From Leptolyngbyaceae cyanobacterium (GTDB lineage: Bacteria; Cyanobacteriota; Cyanobacteriia; Cyanobacteriales; Aerosakkonemataceae), in assembly GCA_036703985.1 (NCBI GenBank), contig DATNQN010000010.1:62001-126000 (forward strand): a stretch of 64,000 nucleotides of DNA, read 5' to 3'. The notes under the pieces were generated by a model, which was given only the letters and a program-made list of their open reading frames with translations, ran no database searches and was not told the origin of the DNA. The position numbers were made by a program, and so were the translations under genes. The stretch's first letter is position 1, and every line of letters starts with the position of its first letter. Of this stretch, positions 61,213 to 64,000 are shown piece after piece.

Positions 61213-62481
61213 ATGAAAACCCAGGTAACGCTTTTCCGGAAAAAATCGGGAAAAACCTCCTTATTCCCTTTTATTAAAGCTATTCTATTGTTGGCGATCG
61301 CCGGATGTACTCTCGATGGAACTACGACCTCATCTACTGAGGTTTCCCCATCGCCGCAAGCAGTAACTAACCCAACAACGGAACAAGCTCAATCTTCTCC
61401 CAGCCAATCAAACTATCGCCAAACCACTGTGGTAAGAGGGTTAGAACACCCTTGGGGTATGGCATGGCTACCTGATGGATCGATGTTAATTACCGAACGT
61501 CCCGGAAGATTGCGGATTGTTCGTAATGGCGTGTTAGAACCAACACCAATTACCGGCGTTCCCGAAGTGCTTGCCGTTAATCAAGGTGGCTTGCTGGATA
61601 TTTCAATTCACCCAAATTTTGCTCAAAATCAGTTAATTTATTTTACTTACGCTCACGGTAACCAGCAAGCTAGCCGTACTAGGGTAGCAAGAGCCAGATT
61701 TGATGGTAAAGCGTTGCAAGATGTACGGGTAATTTTTGAGGTTAACCGAACTAAACCAGGGGGACAGCATTTTGGTTCGCGGATGCTCTGGCTTCCCGAT
61801 CGCACGATGTTAGTATCGATCGGTGATGGTGGCAATCCCCCCGTGCAACTTGATGGTCAACTAATTCGCCAACAAGCACAAAACCTTCAGACCCATCTTG
61901 GTAAAATTGTCCGTTTAAATGACGATGGCACTATCCCAAAAGATAATCCTTTTGTAGGAAAGAATAACGCTAATCCGGCTATTTGGAGTTACGGACACCG
62001 TAACGTTCAAGGTCTGGCTTTCGACCCCATCAATAATCGAGTTTGGTCAAACGAACATGGTGCCCGTGGGGGTGACGAACTTAATTTAGTGCAAGCCGGT
62101 CAAAATTATGGTTGGCCTATAGTTTCTCATAGTCGGGATTATGCTACGGGCGAGCCAATTTCTCAACAAAAATCTCAACCTGGGATGGTCGATCCCAAAT
62201 TAGTTTGGACGCCTGCCACTGCTCCTTCGGGAATAACATTTTACAATGGCGATCGCTTTCCACAATGGCAGGGCAATTTATTTTCCGGTGGATTGGTTTC
62301 TCAAGATGTGCGTCGGATCGCGCTAGACAGTGCAGGCAATGTTTTATCGCAAGAAACTATTGCGATCGGTCAGCGAGTGCGCGACGTGCGGCAAGGGCCT
62401 GACGGACTATTGTATATTCTTACCGATCGACCGGACGGGCAACTGATTCGCCTCGAACCTGCGGCAATTTCATCCCGATAA
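61213..62481 (+). CDS. PQQ-dependent sugar dehydrogenase-like lipoprotein
   Basis: A 422-residue exported protein. An N-terminal signal ends in the lipobox LLLAIAGC, predicting a lipoprotein, followed by a Thr/Ser/Pro linker. The rest is a six-bladed beta-propeller of the soluble glucose/sorbosone dehydrogenase (Asd/YliI) family: GLEHPWGMAWLPDGSMLITE, GGLLDISIHPNF, SYGHRNVQGLAFDP, EHGARGGDELNLVQAGQNYG and FPQWQGNLFSGGL. These enzymes oxidise aldoses using PQQ; whether the host makes PQQ is not shown here. ATG 61213 is chosen; ATG 61186 and TTG 61162 are longer alternatives. Confidence 0.86.
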   Translation: MKTQVTLFRKKSGKTSLFPFIKAILLLAIAGCTLDGTTTSSTEVSPSPQAVTNPTTEQAQSSPSQSNYRQTTVVRGLEHPWGMAWLPDGSMLITERPGRLRIVRNGVLEPTPITGVPEVLAVNQGGLLDISIHPNFAQNQLIYFTYAHGNQQASRTRVARARFDGKALQDVRVIFEVNRTKPGGQHFGSRMLWLPDRTMLVSIGDGGNPPVQLDGQLIRQQAQNLQTHLGKIVRLNDDGTIPKDNPFVGKNNANPAIWSYGHRNVQGLAFDPINNRVWSNEHGARGGDELNLVQAGQNYGWPIVSHSRDYATGEPISQQKSQPGMVDPKLVWTPATAPSGITFYNGDRFPQWQGNLFSGGLVSQDVRRIALDSAGNVLSQETIAIGQRVRDVRQGPDGLLYILTDRPDGQLIRLEPAAISSR

Positions 62482-62486
62482 GCGAT

Positions 62487-62517
62487 CTCCCACTAACCGC
62501 TAGCGGTATAGTGGGAG
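62487..62517. terminator. strong hairpin between convergent genes
   Basis: CTCCCACTA and TAGTGGGAG (9-bp arms) enclose the self-palindrome ACCGCTAGCGGT. It begins 6 bp after the sugar-dehydrogenase stop and lies between two convergent genes, so it probably acts as a bidirectional terminator despite lacking a T-run. Confidence 0.6.
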
Positions 62518-62546
62518 CATCTCAAAGCTACCCCTCTCTATACTCG

Positions 62547-62560
62547 GCGGTTGAAACCGC
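62547..62560. repeat. GCGGTT-GA-AACCGC hairpin repeat
   Basis: A perfect 6-bp dyad with a 2-nt loop in GGCGGTTGAAACCGCGACTA, a sequence type frequently repeated in cyanobacterial spacers. It lies between the convergent sugar-dehydrogenase and aroA genes. Confidence 0.6.
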
Positions 62561-62630
62561 GACTATACAAACAAAGTTCGCCTACGCTGACTAAAGAATA
62601 AAAGGGGTATTTCAGTGGGATTTGGTATGA

Positions 62631-63986
62631 TTAATCGTTTTGTCCGCAAATTTGTTTTAGAGTAGCAAAGAAATCGGGGTAGGAAATGCTGGCAGCTTCC
62701 GCACGATTAACGATCGTAGTACCCTTAGCATTTAAGGCGGCGATCGCAAAACTCATGGCGATTCGATGATCGGTATGGCTATCTACATCCGTACCGACTA
62801 AAGCCGTACCGCCCGTAATTTCCATCCCATCGGGTAATTCGGTTACTTTCGCACCCATCCGGTTTAATTGAGAAGCCATTACGGAAATGCGATCGCTTTC
62901 TTTCACGCGCAACTCCGCTGCATCTTTAATTACCGTCGTACCTTCGGCAAATACCGCCGCCACTGCCAAAATCGGAATTTCATCAATTAAACGAGGTATT
63001 AAATCGCCACCGATTTGACAAGCTTTCAGGCGTCCGTACCGTACCCGTAAATCCGCGACCGGTTCGCCGGCGACTTCCCGTTGGTTTTCTAACTGAATAT
63101 CAGCGCCCATCATCCCCAGCGCTTCTAAAATACCAGTACGAGTTGGATTAACCCCTACATTTTCAATTACTAACTCCGATCCCGGTACGATCGCACCAGC
63201 CACCAGCCAAAAAGCTGCCGAACTAATATCCCCAGGTACGATTACCGACTGTCCGATCAGTTTAGCAGGGCCAACCACCGTCGCGCTATTGGTTTGGGGA
63301 TCGACAATCACTTGGGCCCCAAACCCTTTCAACATCCGTTCGCTATGATCGCGAGAAAGGGCTGGTTCTGTCACGGTAGTTTTTCCTTCCACCATCAGTC
63401 CCGCCAATAAAATGCAGGATTTCACTTGGGCAGAAGCAATGGGAGAATGATAAGTAATCGCTTTTAGCGATCGTCCTCGCACAGCCAGCGGTGCTAAAGA
63501 ATTTCCCTTCCGTCCCCAAATGCTAGCACCCATTTGTTCCAATGGTTGGATGACGCGGGACATCGGACGCGATCGCAAAGAACTATCCCCCGTTACCGTA
63601 AAAAACCGATCCGGGTGAGAAGCCAAAATACCCAACATCAGCCGCATGGTAGTCCCGGAATTACCCGCATTTAAAATATCATTCGGTTCTCGGATTTCAC
63701 CCAAACCAATACCTTTCACCTTTACCAATTCCGTATTCAACTCGGAAATTTCTGCCCCCAACGCCCGGAAACACTCCGCCGTACTGCGAGGGTCTTCCCC
63801 TAAAAGTAGCCCTTTAATCTGCGTTTCCCCTTCGGCGAGCGCACCCAACATCAACGCCCGGTGAGAAATCGACTTATCTCCCGGTACTTTTATCCGTCCT
63901 TGGAGAGAAAAATCGGAACTCGGTCTTTGAATTTGCAAAGATTGCTGATTTTCGATCGTTTTAACGGTGACAGTTGGCACAAGCAT
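62631..63986 (-). CDS. aroA: EPSP synthase (3-phosphoshikimate 1-carboxyvinyltransferase)
   Basis: A 451-residue shikimate-pathway enzyme that joins phosphoenolpyruvate to shikimate-3-phosphate. [19 protein letters not shown] is the substrate-binding N-terminus. [52 protein letters not shown] and [17 protein letters not shown] are conserved. The R-P-M-S-R pattern and the first loop place it with the Bacillus-like class II enzymes. The gene is complete: ATG 63986 lies 14 bp before the window end. It is convergent with the sugar-dehydrogenase gene. Confidence 0.97.
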   Translation of the reverse strand: MLVPTVTVKTIENQQSLQIQRPSSDFSLQGRIKVPGDKSISHRALMLGALAEGETQIKGLLLGEDPRSTAECFRALGAEISELNTELVKVKGIGLGEIREPNDILNAGNSGTTMRLMLGILASHPDRFFTVTGDSSLRSRPMSRVIQPLEQMGASIWGRKGNSLAPLAVRGRSLKAITYHSPIASAQVKSCILLAGLMVEGKTTVTEPALSRDHSERMLKGFGAQVIVDPQTNSATVVGPAKLIGQSVIVPGDISSAAFWLVAGAIVPGSELVIENVGVNPTRTGILEALGMMGADIQLENQREVAGEPVADLRVRYGRLKACQIGGDLIPRLIDEIPILAVAAVFAEGTTVIKDAAELRVKESDRISVMASQLNRMGAKVTELPDGMEITGGTALVGTDVDSHTDHRIAMSFAIAALNAKGTTIVNRAEAASISYPDFFATLKQICGQND

Positions 63987-64000
63987 TACGATAGACTGGT

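Noticed and set aside
1-64000. CRISPR array
   Set aside because: Repeats present are short tandem heptamers, octamers or 10-mers without 30-40-bp unique spacers, and no cas gene is present.
1-64000. tRNA or rRNA genes
   Set aside because: No cloverleaf with GTTCRANTC arm or rRNA-like segment was seen by eye; a tRNA-scanning run would settle it.

Overview
The window looks like chromosome from a beta-cyanobacterium, most likely a filamentous one. The HIP1 octamer GCGATCGC and its core CGATCG recur throughout. The gene content is cyanobacterial: a beta-carboxysome ccm cluster, NDH-1 CO2-uptake genes, IctB, a GUN4-domain protein, PipX/PipY and SepF. I cannot name the genus from sequence alone. 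No rRNA, tRNA or CRISPR array was recognised.

Layout. 1-6.9 kb: end of lptB and an LptF/G permease, a proline-rich membrane-anchored protein, icd, a NarL-type response regulator, a heptose-phosphate adenylyltransferase and a GUN4 protein. 7.2-19.7 kb: a kinase-like protein without its phospho-acceptor His, ictB, three tandem paralogous membrane proteins with a membrane/TPR protein, hrcA, a rhodanese, a decayed histidine kinase, PBP2 and an untracked 55-aa membrane protein. 19.8-25.3 kb: a PAS/GAF/GGDEF/EAL protein, a WD40-J-domain fusion and a CmpR-like LysR regulator.

25.3-35.9 kb is the carbon-concentrating locus. ccmK2-ccmK1-ccmL-ccmM-ccmN-ccmO run leftward and ndhF4-ndhD4-cupB run rightward from a 667-bp divergent spacer. 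One half builds the carboxysome shell and core. The other encodes the specific subunits of a CO2-hydrating NDH-1 complex. ictB and cmpR nearby reinforce the inorganic-carbon theme. CcmM keeps the Zn histidines and the Cys194/Cys200 pair of redox-controlled gamma-carbonic anhydrases.

36-44.2 kb: a PabB-like enzyme overlapping an EcfT-like permease, der, a FAD oxidoreductase and a hybrid histidine kinase. 44.2-49.4 kb is an accessory island: HigA-like antitoxin, DUF2283/DUF4258 pair, a frameshifted gene, and a coupled ATPase plus zinc-ribbon/PLD-like protein that is the best candidate for an undescribed defence module. 49.5-64 kb: Rieske protein, DoxX, glutaminase, cation exchanger, an orphan Mo-nitrogenase C-terminal-domain protein, a dead TnpB element, pipX-pipY-sepF-proC, a Nudix-like/APH protein, a PQQ-type sugar dehydrogenase and aroA.

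Spacers are unusually rich in short repeats: at least five heptamer arrays with different units, octamer C4/G4 tracts, hairpin repeats and a MITE-like element. Several sit inside the ccm operon or directly before start codons.
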